Source: Theobroma cacao
Lineage: Eukaryota; Streptophyta; Magnoliopsida; Malvales; Malvaceae
Assembly: GCF_000208745.1 (NCBI RefSeq)
Contig: NC_030850.1
Span: 16,032,348-16,096,347, forward strand
Direction: 5' to 3'
Length of the DNA: 64,000 bases
Under the pieces are notes generated by a model that had not been told where the DNA came from, did not search any database, and saw only the letters and a list, made by a program, of their open reading frames with translations. How positions within the stretch are numbered: the stretch's first letter is position 1; each line of letters begins with the position of its first letter. Shown here piece after piece: positions 1 to 12,060 of this stretch. Made by a program: the position numbers and the translations under genes.

Positions 1-648
1 TACTTCCTTGCTCATAAGAATGATGCTTTACAAGCATTCTTAAGTTATTGTAAGAAAGTAGAAAATGAAAAAGGACTAGCCATAGTCAGCATAAGGAGTG
101 ACCATGGAGGAGAATTTGAGAATGATGAGTTTGAAAAACTCTGCAATGAAAAGGGGTTGGATCATAATTTTTCTGCACCTAGAACACCCCAGCAAAATAG
201 AGTTGTAGAGAGGAAAAACAGAACATTAAAAGAAATGGCTAAGACCATGTTATGTGAGAACAACCTACCTAAATATCTTTAGGTTGAGGCAATAAATACA
301 GCAGCCTATATTCTTAATAAAGTCTCAACAAGACCCTTGATTTCAAAGACTCCATATGAACTTTACAAAGGTAGGAAACTAAATATTTCTCACCTTAGGA
401 GTTTTAGCTGTAAATGCTTTGTATTGAACAATGAAAAACAGCCCCTAGGGAAGTTTGATGCAAAGAGTGATGAAACATTATTTTTAGGATATGCATTAAA
501 CTCAAAGGCCTATAGAGTTTTTAACAAAAAGACTCTAACTATTGAAGAGTTAATCCATGTAGTTTTTTATGAGTCAAACACTTTACAAAAAGAAGTTCAT
601 GATGATGACGATGATATAGAAATTCTAGAAAAAAAATGGAGAAAATGA
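1..648 (+). pseudogene. copia integrase, C-terminal half (S1)
   Basis: Frame 1 begins inside the integrase core and shows the IRSDHGGEFEND segment with a catalytic Asp, followed by the RTPQQNRVVERKNRTLKE segment that contains the catalytic Glu. It continues into the copia-specific region ISKTPYELYKGRKLNISHLR and SCKCFVLNN. There is an in-frame TAG at 280-282 where related copies have Trp (TGG), and the frame ends at 646-648 after an A-rich run with a probable frameshift. The same segment is present in S4 (61540-61930) with very similar sequence. It would insert retroelement cDNA into the host genome, but it is inactive here. Confidence 0.85.
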
Positions 649-813
649 GCTTAGAAAACAATAAAAATAATGAGGAAAGCTCATCTAAAAGAGAAAATGA
701 AACTCCAATTCTAGAAAATCTGTAAATAGCAGAAAATCAGCATGATGATCTACCAAGGAGTTAGAGATTTGTAAGAGATCACCCACAAGACCAAATAATA
801 GGTGACATTTCAT

Positions 814-2409
814 AAGGAGTTAGAACTAGAAAAGCAACTAGAGAAACTTGTGAGTTTTCAGCCTTTATATCTCAAATTGAACCTAAAAACTTTGAAAAAG
901 CTGAAAAGGAGGAAAGTTGGATAATGGCCATACAAGAAGAACTTGATCAATTCACTAGGAATCAAGTATGGTCATTGGTGCCTAGACCTTCAAATCATCC
1001 TATTGTTGGTACCAAATGGGTATTTAGAAATAAAGTAGATGAACAAGGAAATGTAGTTAGAAACAAAACTAGGCTTGTAGCAAAAGGATACAATCAAGAA
1101 GAAGGAATAGATTATTATGAAACCTTTACTCCCATAGCTAGGATTGAAGCCATAAGGTTGTTGCTAGCTTTTGCATGCTTCATGAATTTCAAGTTGTACC
1201 AAATGGATGTAAAACGTGCATTCTTAAATGGACTAATTCAAGAAGTTTTTATAGAACAACCACCTGGTTTTGAAGATTTTGAAAAGTCTGATCATGTTTT
1301 TAAACTTCACAAAGCATTGTATGGATTGAAACAAGCTCCTAGAGCTTGGTATGAGAGGCTTTCAAAATTTCTAGTTGAAAATGGATATGATAGAGGTAGC
1401 ATTGATACTACATTGTTCATTAAGAGGTATCTAAATGATTTAATTATTGTACAAATATATGTGGATGATATTATATTTGGTGCAACTAATGAAGCTTTAT
1501 GGAAGATCTTTGCAAAGGAAATGCAGAGTGAATTTGAGATGAGCATGATGGGAGAGTTGAAGTACTTCCTTGGTCTTCAAATTAAGCAAAGTAAGGAAGG
1601 GATCTTCATCAATCAAGAAAGATATACTCATGATATGCTCAAGAAATTTGATGTGCTGAAACTGAAATCAACCTTCACACCAATGAGTCCATCCACCAAA
1701 CTCGATTTAGATGAAAAAGGTAAAGATATAGATCAAAAGCTCTATAGAGGTATGATCAGCTCTTTTCTTTACTTAACAGCAAGTAGACTAGACATTCAAT
1801 TTTGTGTGTGGTTATGTGCTAGATTTCAGTCACAACCTAAGGAATCACACCTAACATATATGAAGAGAATTTTTAGATACCTCATAGACACTCAAGAACT
1901 TGGAATATGGTACTCTAGAAACTCAACTATTAACTTAGTTGGATATTCATATGCTGACTTTGCTGGCAGCAGAACTAATAGGAAAAGCACTAGTGGAACA
2001 TGCCAATTTTTAGGAAGGATGCTTGTGTCTTGGTCTAGTAAGAAGCAAAACTCAGTAGCACTATCTACAGCAGAGGCTGAATATGTTTCATTAAGTAGTT
2101 GTTGTGCACAAATCCTTTAGATCAAGCAACAATTAAAAGACTATGGAATAATTATGCATAATGTACCAATACACTGTGATAACACAAGTGCAATCAATAT
2201 ATCAAAAAATCCTGTGCAACATTCCAGGACTAAGCACATTGAAATTAGACACCATTTTCATTAGAGACCATGTAGTGAAAAATGACATTAAAATAGACTT
2301 TGTGAATACTCTACACCAATTAGCAGACATTTTTACCAAACCACTAAGTGAAGATATATTTTGTGAGATTAGAAGAAATTTGGGGATGGTTAATATGAAG
2401 GAATTATAA
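814..2409 (+). pseudogene. copia reverse transcriptase-RNase H (S1)
   Basis: A long open frame (924-2120) encodes the RVT_2-type reverse transcriptase: WSLVPRPSNHPIVGTKWVF near the start, LVAKGYNQEEGIDYYETF, the QMDVKRAFLNG motif, and the YVDD catalytic box at 1458-1469. RNase H follows, with SYADFAGS, the KSTSGTCQFLG segment and STAEAEY. The frame has a stop at 2118-2120 where Trp is usual. It continues in the same frame to about 2255, then shifts by one base to the frame ending at 2409 (IDFVNTLHQLADIFTKPL, the usual copia pol tail). An upstream TAA near 811 fits a CAA-to-TAA change. This would copy element RNA into DNA, but it is not functional as read. Confidence 0.9.
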
Positions 2410-2803
2410 GAAAATCTTTGACTCTCACATTGAAAATAGAATGCATTCAGTCGATTAAGGAATTCTTAGTTAACTAAGAGTGGCCTGACATCCTTAAATA
2501 ATAAGACTCAGTGAGTTTAATAAAAAAGGAGTAAATTATGGTAAAGTTTTTATTTATCGGGTGTAAGTAGGAAAATAATAGAGTTGTCAAAGGTAAATAA
2601 TCAAAATTTTAGAGGGAGATTTGAAAATATGAAGAAATACAAGTAGAGCGGTTCTTAAAGGAAGATGAGAAGTTTTCTAAGCAATAACTACTGCCAACCT
2701 CTTCTTCCCTCTCCTCTGTAACCCACTGTTCTAAAACCAAAAACCTAAATCTTCCTAGTTGACTATAAAACTGACTCAAACATTCAAAAATTTTCAAAAC
2801 AAA

Positions 2804-4762
2804 ATGGCTAGAACTTCTCAAAGTAAAGAAGTATCAGAGAAGAAGAAAGAAAAAAAGGCCAATGGAAGAAGAAACTGGAACAGAAAGTCAGAAAAAGAAA
2901 CAAAAAATTGTGCCTGCCTTAGTGAAGGAAATAGTTGAGAAGGTGAGGGAAAACAAGCAGAAAATGCACAAAAAGAAAGATACAGAACCCTCACTCCAGA
3001 AAGGTATCAATTCCTCTTCTTCTTCGAAATTTAGAAATAAGTTGCATGAGTATCTATTCAAGAATATAGAAAATGCACCAATATTCTACGAAATGTTCAT
3101 TGACTGGAAAAGTTTTAAGGAAAATATAGAAATCCTGACCAGTCTATCTGAGTACTTTGATGAACTTAAACTTAAAAGTTACAACACCTTTAAGAATAGG
3201 TCATATAGTCCAAGTCTTGTTAAGGAATTTTACTCTAGCATTGCTCTGAAAGAAAACGAATTAGCAGAATCTGATGACTATGTAGAAGATGGGCTGAATG
3301 TCTATTTGAATGAAAAAGAGTTTATTGTAACTACTGAAGACTTAGGGAATCTGCTAGAAATATAAGGTGAAATAGGTGAATTTCAACTTTCAAAAAAATA
3401 TGATCCATCCTCACTGTGGGAGATCATCATTGGAAAAAAAGAAAAATACTCCTCTAAAAGTAATTCAGGACTAATAATCAATCCACAGATTAGGATATTG
3501 CATTACTTTATTACTGCAAATATTCAAGGGAAAAATGGAAGTCTTAGCTACATTAGCCTGTAGGATCTTTGGCTAATGGAGCATGCTTTTAATGGAGTGT
3601 CCCTAAATCAGGGGAGATTCATGATTGAGAAAATGAGAAGTGCTCGCAGACTTGATAAGGTCAATCTGCCATATGGAAATGTGATTACATCCCTGGTGCA
3701 GAAGAAAGGAATATGGGCTAAAAGGTATGATATGGACCTGGTGAAAACCAAAGACCAAGCCATTTATTATGATAGCTTACTTAAGATGGGGTATGTGCTA
3801 GATGGAGAGAAGTTTATCAAAAACTCTAAAATTGGCCCAAAAAAAGATCAAAGTTTGCCTGCTCAACCTGAAGGAGCTCCTTTTAGATTTTTGAATGAGA
3901 TGATTTTTAATTTGCTTATAAGGATTGATGGTAAGCTGACTGACCAAGGAGTGACGCTGCAGAAAATGGAAGATAAGATCACTGAGTTAGAAAACAAGAT
4001 GAAGGAAAAGGAAAACATGGGGTCTGAACTTGTGGCTGGAGACAATTCTACCACATCCAGCACTGCACCTACACAACAAGGTGCTAAAGGTTCAACAAAG
4101 CCAGCAGAGAAGTCTGTAAGTTTTGACACTCAAGCAGAAGGTTCTACCTACAAGTTTGCTAGTTTTGTTTTACAAACTAAGGACTGTCCACAAGGAGTTG
4201 AATAGCCAACCAAATCACCCTCCCTTGAACCTCAAAGCAAAAATGACTTAGAACAAGGGACTAAAGTAGCTGGTGCAGAAACTGAGAAACAGCAGGCCTC
4301 TTCTCCGAATTCAGAGGAAGTTTCCATTATGGACATTTTTCATCAAATGGTCAGAGAGGAACAAGCTAAAAAAGACACTGTCAAGACAACAACACAAAAG
4401 GATGGTGCAAATGTAAGAAAAAGAAAGAAACCTGCTTCAACTCCCAAACTAAAGGCTAAAACAGGGAAACCAGAAGCTACCACAACACCACCAGCTGAGG
4501 CAAAACAATCAACCAAAGGAAGAAAGACTATGGCAACCAAGACAACTTTTCTCAAAAGAAGAAAGTCTTCCAGATTGGCAGAAAAGTCCAAACCAATTTC
4601 AGCCTCTTCTCCTCACAATCTAGTTCATAATTTAGACAAATCTACTCCAGAATCCTCTCCTAGAAAGTCATCTCCTATTTGAGAACCCTCTCCGTTTCCT
4701 CTTAACCCTTTTTATGGAACTGAATTCTCACCCTCTGCCTCATCCGATGAGTAGAACTCCCC
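2804..4762 (+). pseudogene. extra ORF 3' of pol in S1 (env-like position)
   Basis: The ATG at 2804 is followed by a Lys-rich stretch and a frameshift in an A run (about 2846-2856). One frame then continues from 2862 to about 4750, with stops at 3363-3365, 3561-3563, 4203-4205 and 4680-4682. The middle part (LVKEFYSSIALKE, GLNVYLNEKEF, RILHYFITANI, LWLMEHAFNG, LPYGNVITSLVQKKGIW) resembles the 'putative plant transposon protein' family seen in many plant retroelements. A predicted coiled coil follows (about 3910-4015, KMEDKITELENKMKEKEN). The tail is rich in Ser, Thr, Pro and Lys with basic clusters. No signal peptide or transmembrane segment is evident, so a true envelope function is not supported. 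The position after pol matches the extra ORF of SIRE1-type elements. Confidence 0.65.
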
Positions 4763-5596
4763 TCCTTAGCTGATGACAAAAAGGGGGAGAAATATGGTAC
4801 CAAGGACCAGGGGAGCAGAAACCAGGAACCAAAAAATAATGTTTAAAAAAAATGTTAGGGTAGAGGAACCAAAAACCTAGCAAAGGAAATAAAGCAAAAC
4901 CAGAGGAGCATGAAATTAGAGAAATAGGAGATATGAAGCATAACTAGTCCAGGGGTATTTTTGAAATACTTTTTATTTAACTGTTATTTGTGCCTTGGTG
5001 GTACTTAAACACTTAGCTTTAACTCTATTATTTATGTGGATGTATGTGAAATATAAATGCTGACATGTTTATGTTGCTTAACTGCTGAAAATTAAAATCT
5101 GCTGATATCTTATTTTTTGAGCATTTTGACTACCATGAACAAAATTTGCTGCTGCTATGCTGATATGGATTCACATGTTGATAGATGATTTTTGTTATAC
5201 AATTGTGGATAATTTTTGGTTATAAATAGATATAGATTGTGTGTACTGTCTATAAGTTGAAACATGAATAATGTGGACAAAATTTGAATGTTAACAACAG
5301 CTGGAATATTAATGAAAATATGTCAAAACTTCAGCTGAAAATTTTTTACTACAAATCACTCTACATTGATGAACATGTATATACACATATATAGAATCTA
5401 AATGTATATTGGCATTCTCTCCACATAACAATGAACAAAATTTACTGGAATAAAGTAAGCAAATTATGCACACACTAAAGCGGAGCTTATACTTAAGGGG
5501 AGCAATCCTCAATTCCTGCAGAAAACTAAAAAAAATTTAAAATGACACTATGTTGTTAATCAAGGAGTGTTTTGTCATCATCAAAAAAGGGGAGAT
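4763..5596 (+). other. 3' non-coding region of S1 with polypurine tracts
   Basis: No gene is visible here. The stretch runs from the end of the extra ORF to the LTR. Two polypurine tracts are clear: ACAAAAAGGGGGAGAA at about 4778-4793 and AAAAAAGGGGAGA at about 5583-5595. The second abuts the LTR and is the likely plus-strand primer; the first is an internal copy. Repeated PPTs are a known Sirevirus trait. Confidence 0.65.
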
Positions 5597-6671
5597 TGTT
5601 GGCTCTCCATTAATTTTTGATGATAATAAAACATTCTCATTTATTTGTGTCTAATTCTTTTCCTTAAGTGTGCAGAAAATTAATACATGAAATTAATTTT
5701 TTAAATCTTTAAAGAGTATTTTCGAAAGACAAAGAGGGATAAAATCAACAAGATGTAACTGAATAACAAAGAGGAAGCTTGTTGGTTAAACAAGGAAGAA
5801 CATTGGTTGACCAAATTTCAAATTGGAGAAATAGTGGGCTAAAGAGTTTGAGAAACAGAACAAACTTAGTCAACCAAGTCAGTCAACTAAGTGCGCTATG
5901 CCAGAATCTGCAAACCAGAAATAGAATCAACTTAGTCAACCAAGTTAGTTGATTAAGAGCTTTCTGTCTGCAACTTGAACTAGAGCACTACTAGATAGAT
6001 TAACGGCTAGAACTCATCTTCAACTATTTTCAACTGGCATAAACTGCCCAACTGCTATCAGAGTTGTATCTCCAAGTATAAAAGGGTCTTCCAACAATGA
6101 GAAAGAAGTTTTTTGAAGCTTTGAATGAGATTTGAGCTATAGAAAGTTGAAAAACTAGAAAAGCTTCACTGCACTTGTCTGCACCTCAATGCTTTCTCGC
6201 ATTTGTGATTAGCACTCAATCCTGTACCAATCAAATCATCTAGTGATCATAGGTACTTTCTTTTACCACTTCTTCTTGTATACTTAGAATGAGGGAGTCA
6301 CTCTAAGGAGTTGTTCAAGCTTGGGAAAGCTTGAATGTTATAGGTTGTGGTTGAGCCTTGAAAAACCACTTTGGGTTTTAGTTTAGCCCGAGAAAAACTA
6401 GTGTAAAGGTTGTGGCTGAGCCTGCAAAAAGCCATTGTAAAAGCTTGGTGGAAGCTTGTGAATTTCACCAAATTCTTAGTGAATTGTTGAGAAAATCCTT
6501 GGTTGGATAATCAAGGTAGTGGATGTAGGTCTTGGACCGAACAGCTCTAAATTGTTGTCCATTTTCTACTCTGTTTTTACTTTCCTTGTTTTGGAAATTA
6601 GTTCCTCATCTTGTCAAGAGCCAAATTTGTGCTATTCACCCCCCTTTTAGCACATATTAACGGGACCAACA
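5597..6671 (+). repeat. 3' LTR of S1 (1075 bp)
   Basis: It starts TGTTGGCTC directly after a polypurine tract and ends GGGACCAACA. It is collinear with the S4 5' LTR (57936-59007, 1072 bp), which is followed by a primer-binding site, so both ends are well fixed. It contains paired palindromes (5864-5956), a TATA box (6077-6085) and a region of repeated 'ggttgtggctgagcctg'-like phrases in the transcribed part. Confidence 0.88.
5864..6085 (+). promoter_or_regulatory. U3 promoter of S1 LTR: palindrome array plus TATA box
   Basis: Two back-to-back pairs of near-palindromes of the TTAGTCGACTAA type lie at 5864-5879/5880-5892 and 5930-5944/5945-5956. A TATAAAAGG box follows at 6077-6085, 121 bp after the last palindrome. 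The homologous LTRs at 13197-14408 (121 bp) and 57936-59007 (122 bp) keep this layout, although the palindromes themselves vary. Confidence 0.6.
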
Positions 6672-7841
6672 CAATTCTACATGGAGAAGATATAGGTTCT
6701 TGAAGCACCAAAAGTACAATTCAGAAACTTGGTGACTAAGAAAGAAATGGTACAATTGGACAAAAGTGGAGAAATGAAAATCTACCTTAGCTTCAAATTT
6801 TGGCACTAGACCATAATGAAGAACTGACACCTTGAGGTAAAAGAATCGATTCTTCAAGAAGGAAAAGGTCTCACCATTGAACTCAATTGTAAAAAAAATC
6901 AACACCTTAAAATAAAATAATTGATTCTCTAGAGACAGAAAGCTACAAACTTTGCAAAGAAATGAGAACTCAACAGCAAAGAATCAATCTACAAATATGA
7001 TAGAATTTTACAAATTGGTTGAAAAGTATAACAAATTATTCAAATTTCACTCCAACGGGTAGAAAATCACAAAGGCTATAAATATGCACCTTGAGGACAT
7101 TAAAGTAAGGATATTGGAGGAATTCAAAAGAATTTAAATCATCTTTGAAAAAGAAAAGAGCCAAAAAAACAAGAGAAAAAGCTATGAGCAAAAAATTCCT
7201 ATCTTTGAGAAAGAGTAAAGCTTAAAGATCACATTTTTATTCTTTAATTGATCCTTTTTTAGCTTAAACTTTCTTTGATCATCCATATCTTTGAAAGAGC
7301 TCTCACCTTTCTGATCTTAAATTTCTTTATCAACATTTTTAGAGGTTTTGAGTTGAAGTTTCATTAGAATCCACTGTTGTATTAGTTATACCTCTAAACA
7401 AAAGGTGAAAGGATTTTGCTTGATCTTTTAAAAGGCTACATCTTGTGTAAAGGTTGTACTTGAACTTGAAAAAGGCAATGTCTTGATAAAGGTTACGCTT
7501 AATCTTGCAAAAGGTATGTTGTAAAGGTTATTTCCAATCCTACAAAAAACATGTTGTAAATGTTACTTTTAACCCTGTTGAAAAGGCAAGCTGATAGTGG
7601 ACTCAAACTCATTGTGCTATCAAGGGAGAGGATGAAGGCATTAGAAGGTCGACCTTCTATAAAAATCTCGTTGAGTGCTTTTTATTTTTCTATTCTTTAC
7701 TCATTCATTTTATACGTTGTTTTGCTGTTTTATTCTTTCATATTTTTGCTTTATCTTCAAAGATTTCCGAAAAATGGAGAATTTTTATTTAACAACCAAT
7801 TCACCACCCTTTTAGTAGTTTTACTTTAAGCTTTTCTAATA
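6672..7841 (+). repeat. LTR-B fragment, + orientation
   Basis: The sequence directly after the S1 LTR is an LTR-like segment. It has a perfect 14-bp palindrome AAGAATCGATTCTT at 6841-6854, a TATAAATA box at 7077-7084, repeated 'aaaggttgtacttgaacttg' phrases at 7440-7570, a pyrimidine-rich end, and then a primer-binding-site-like TTGGTATTAAAG at 7843-7854. An inverted copy lies at about 12060-13196. The left end is lost at the S1 junction. Family: copia/Sirevirus-like, inferred from layout only. Confidence 0.6.
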
Positions 7842-7842
7842 A

Positions 7843-7858
7843 TTGGTATTAAAGTAGG
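7843..7858 (+). other. primer-binding site after LTR-B
   Basis: TTGGTATTAAAGTAGG resembles the TGGTATCAGAGC-type site complementary to initiator methionine tRNA used by plant copia elements, with a few changes. Only about 50 bp of the following leader remain before LTR-D begins. Confidence 0.45.
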
Positions 7859-7906
7859 TTCTCAAGTCTTTGCAGGTTTAACCACCTTTGAGAGATCTTG
7901 AACTAT

Positions 7907-10655
7907 CACATCCCATTTCCTAAAAGGATTGTGACCGATACAAGGACCCAAAAGAGCATAACCCCGTTAGGCCCAAGCAAGCCTCTTCTCATAACATCAT
8001 TAAACATTCATTATCATATGCGAAAACATCATATCACATCCATTAACATACATAATCGTAATACATACATTCTTAAAACTTATTACACAATAAAGGAACA
8101 TCTCAACTTAATTGTGTAAGCTCAACTTAATACATCTATATGTGCATTAACAAGTGCCACCGTCCTAGTGCACGATAATATAAACAATAACATCATCAGC
8201 ATCGTCAAGTGTCCATATAGGCTCTCGAGCCATCATCATGATCTTATACATAACATTATTCATATAAGATGCCCAAACATTGGCAATATCAACATAACCA
8301 TATTCATAGTCTGTAAACATAACATAAAGTAAAGACCGACTCGTTAGCGAAACGTGATTGACCCTCAAGGCATCAAGTGGCTATTAGACACCTACCAAAG
8401 AATGAAGACTGGACACTGGTATCCGTGACACTGGCTGCTATCAGATGCTATCACTGATCTGTAATAAAATAAATAGGAAAAATAACATGTGAGTCACAGA
8501 CTCCATGAGTGGATACAAGAAGGGGACAAGCTAGGGGATAAGAGTATTTCATAACCATGCATTTATAACTCATGCTGTTCCTAAATTTCGAATCATAAAA
8601 TTCATTATACATGCCATTTAAAATCATTTAAATACCTTTTGTTTGAGAACAAACTTATATAAACCATTAGAAATCCTTTTCCTTTAAAATCCTCATCAAA
8701 TTCACTCAAACATTCTTTTCTGTTCCATATCTATCGGTACATTATTGAATGTATCGATGCTTTCAAACATCTATCAATACATTGGTAAAATGTATCGATA
8801 CATTTCATACAGAAAGCCTCCTATGAATGTATCGATACTTTGAACATAGAAACCAAGTTTCTAAACAATTTTAGCATTTTTGCCATTCCTTAAGTCCTCT
8901 TACATGTCAGGAACTATTTTTAGGGCTCAATTCTTCTTACTAAGCACATTCTCATGCCATCATAAGGTATAAACCATAAACATTACTCAACTAAACTCAA
9001 AATACAACATACCATAAACATAACAACCATAAGCATTCATTAACATCTAAACTCATACATTGTGATGGTTTGACCCATATCAACATTGGGCTGGCAATGT
9101 ATATCCCCATTGCACCTTAGGCTGGCAACGTATATCCCCATTGCACCTTGGGCATTTTATGATGCATCATAAGAGTAAAATCATCACTTACACCCATGTG
9201 AGAGTGGCATCAATCGCACTTTTTGAGTTCTCATACTCGTAGCATGTGGTATGTGGAATGTCCTTCACATACATGCTTACTTATCTCATAAGGTTTATGG
9301 AATTTACATCATATACATAATCTCATGGCAATTATGCTAGTTCAATCATCTCATATAGTATATGGAATATACATCATTTACATATTCTCATGGCATTAAT
9401 CATGCATACTTAATTATCTCAAGTAGTGTATGGAATATATATCATATACAAATTCTCATGGCATTCATTATACCAACATGCATATTATAGCATCTATAAA
9501 TAAGCATACAGTATCTCGTACCTACACTAGTCTAAAGATCGGACTAATCGAGTGGACTTCAAACATAAGGTGCTTGTCCCCCTTTATTGAAAACTAATAC
9601 ATAATAGAGTATTTACATACATAGTAGATCCATAAACATTTTAGAAAATCCATTGAGTAAATTACATCACAATCATTATCAATTTATTTTCTTAGAAAAT
9701 CATTTTCCTTCTAGAATCTTAAATCTTTTGATAACCAATTTTAGAGACAAAATTTTGATATGCATAAATAATCATTTTGATTGAAATCATGCTAGCTCTA
9801 CATATAAAAATAATTTGAAAGTGGTGTATCCACTCACCTAATTTGAGAGTTTTCAAGTGTTCCTATCATACAATAATCATCACAATCATTTCCTAGAATA
9901 AGAATTTCGTAATAATCATTCTATGTACTTTCGAAAGTATTCGACTTTGGCTAAACTAATTTTTTAGCTAAAACCCATGCATAGAAACCCATAAATCTTC
10001 CATCCTTACCTTAAGTGAGCTTAGATGCTTAAGCAAATCATGAAACTTTTAAACTTAAATCACCAGCAGAAAGTTTGGGCAATAACACAACTATTTAAGT
10101 TATGAAAACCCAAAGCCAAAAGATTTAAAAGCTAAAAATGTCATTTTTTTTCCATAAAAACCCAAATCTAAGCTTTAGAATTATAAAAATGGAATTTTGG
10201 ATTAAAAATGTGTTGAAAGAGCTTAAGAATAGGTGTTTTACCTTGCAAAATACGGCTGAGGTTGCCAACCTTCAAAAAATGTGATATATTTATAAGCTAA
10301 GGTGTAAAAATACATTTTTACCCTTTTTATTTTTCTGAAATCGATGAAATGTATGGATACATTGGCCCATGCATTGATACATTTGGTTCTAGGGAAAATG
10401 TATCGATACATTATGAACATGTATCGATACATTATGAACATGTATCGATACATGCTCATTAAAAACCCTTTCTAGGCTAAATGTATAGATACATCATGAA
10501 CATGTATTGATACATTTGAGACAAAATACAAGTTTCTGAGACAGATTGCCTATAAAACCTGCCTAGCTTATTTACATTAAATACCATTGAAGTAAATGTC
10601 TTCTTTACTTTTTACTTTCCATTTACTTAAGATATTAAGTGTAAATAAGCAAACA
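7907..10655 (-). repeat. gypsy-like LTR-D, minus orientation (ends approximate)
   Basis: A 2.7 kb non-coding block with LTR features when read on the minus strand. There is a TATA-like TTATAAATA near 10283-10292 and an array of ATGTATCGATACAT palindromes upstream of it (10345-10515, including a perfect 16-bp one at 10439-10454). A second palindrome cluster lies at 8735-8845, and tandem repeats lie at 9080-9145 and 9280-9475. A minus-strand polypurine tract abuts a TGTTTGC start near 10655-10668. No coding domain was found. Assignment to gypsy rests on length and style only. Confidence 0.45.
9280..9475. repeat. tandem repeat, about 70-75 bp unit, 3 copies
   Basis: Three consecutive units share the phrases 'tggaatatacatcat', 'catattctcatggcat' and 'aattatctcatat'. 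A second short tandem pair, 'ggctggcaatgtatatcccc' and its variant, lies at about 9091-9148. Both are inside LTR-D. Confidence 0.6.
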
Positions 10656-10671
10656 ACTCCCCTTTTGGATT

Positions 10672-12060
10672 CAATAAAAATATCAAAAATCAAAGTCCAA
10701 AAGAATCAAAATCTAAATTTTGCTTTCAAGAACAAAATTAAAAAAGTTTGACTGAAATTAAATTTGCAATTCCCATTTACCCTAGCAAACGTGTTCCAAA
10801 AATTAAGGAAAATCATTTTTGATCATCTAAAAACAAAAGGAATTATTACCGCCATTTTCTTTTTCAAAAGATTGTTATATAAAAATCACATATTTTGACC
10901 CCTTCCAAACTTAGAAAATTAAGTCACAGACAACAAAAAGTGTCAATAATTCATTTGGAAGGTTCAATTTAAGTTTGATGTTCAAAACATGTAATCTATA
11001 TGCTTACCTAAGGATTTCCTAACTTATCATCCTCCTCAAGGTGGGATTTCATAATAGCTCTCAAATCAATCCAGTGTTTTGAAATGATAAAATGAAAATG
11101 ATCAAAATTCATTTAAATCTTAAAATATCAAGTCTACACATCCCCAAACACCTTAAAATGAGTTTAAGAAGAAAAACAATGAAAAAGGACTTTGAAAAAT
11201 GTATTCTAGTCCAAATCTATCGATATCTTCATGCATCGATAAATTTGGATAAGTATCGATAGATTTTGAAATCTATCGATAAATGTTCTAAAGGAAAATC
11301 AAAACTCAAAAGTTAAACTCAATCTATTGATACAGTCTCAAACATATAGACAAATATGCAAAGGATGCTCATTTCCTTAAAAGTATCGATACATTTTAAA
11401 TAGAATGTCAAAACCCTTACAGGAAGTTCAAATGTATCGATACATTTTAACGAGAATTCAAAAATAAAAGAAGTAATGTATCGATCCATTCACATATGTA
11501 TCGATATAATACGACCGTTGGAGCCTTGAATGAAAAGAAGAACAGCTATTTTTACATTAAATGCACTTCCAACTACCCTTGAAGCTTCAACAACTATAAA
11601 TACAAGCTTCTTCAACATTTATGAAGGTTGGAAGATTTTGAGACACAGCTCAAAAGAGAAAAATTTGTCAAAAATCATTCAAGACCCATTGTACTCTTCT
11701 TTTAATCCTCAAAGTCTTCTAGTGCAGCATTTATTGAGCCCTCACTCCTTCACTAAACACTATACCTAATTTGTTATTCAGCCTTTAAGAAGCATACCAA
11801 CTATATTTGCACTTTTCTCATTATACTTGCCTAAGTGGTTATACCTTAACCCACATAAAAGTTAAAGTGGTAGTGTTTTAACCATAAAAAGGCATTGTAT
11901 TGAAAGGTTATGTTTGATCCTCAAAAGGCATTATATTGAACTTTGATTCAATAGTGAATTTTAAACTCCTTAATGAATCTAAAGGAGAGGACGTAGGTAA
12001 AGAAACTGAACCTCTATAAATGATTTTATATGTCATTCTATATGTTAAAATATCACCATG
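10672..12060 (+). repeat. LTR-C fragment, + orientation
   Basis: A non-coding LTR-like segment with many ATCGAT-centred palindromes at 11215-11510. The clearest is a perfect 18-bp palindrome AAATGTATCGATACATTT at 11430-11447. A TATAAATA box follows at 11595-11602. Downstream come 'aaaggttatgtttgatcct' phrases like those in LTR-A and LTR-B. The start is uncertain, since the first 400 bp may be another element's internal sequence. The ORF at 11530-11769 overlaps the TATA region and is not a gene. Confidence 0.5.

Larger units (their letters stand above)
1..6671 (+). mobile_element. Sirevirus-like Ty1/copia element S1, 3' part
   Basis: The window opens inside the integrase of a copia retrotransposon. 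Reading on the + strand gives integrase, reverse transcriptase, RNase H, an additional ORF, a long non-coding stretch with polypurine tracts, and a 3' LTR. The copia order (integrase before RT), the extra ORF after pol, the repeated polypurine tracts and the close match of its LTR to that of S4, whose gag has a coiled coil, point to the Sirevirus lineage. All ORFs carry stops or frameshifts, so the element is dead. Its 5' end lies outside the window. Confidence 0.85.

Noticed and set aside
2804..4762. Possible retroviral envelope gene after pol
   Set aside because: No signal peptide, transmembrane segment or fusion-like motif is visible. Kept only as an extra ORF in env-like position.
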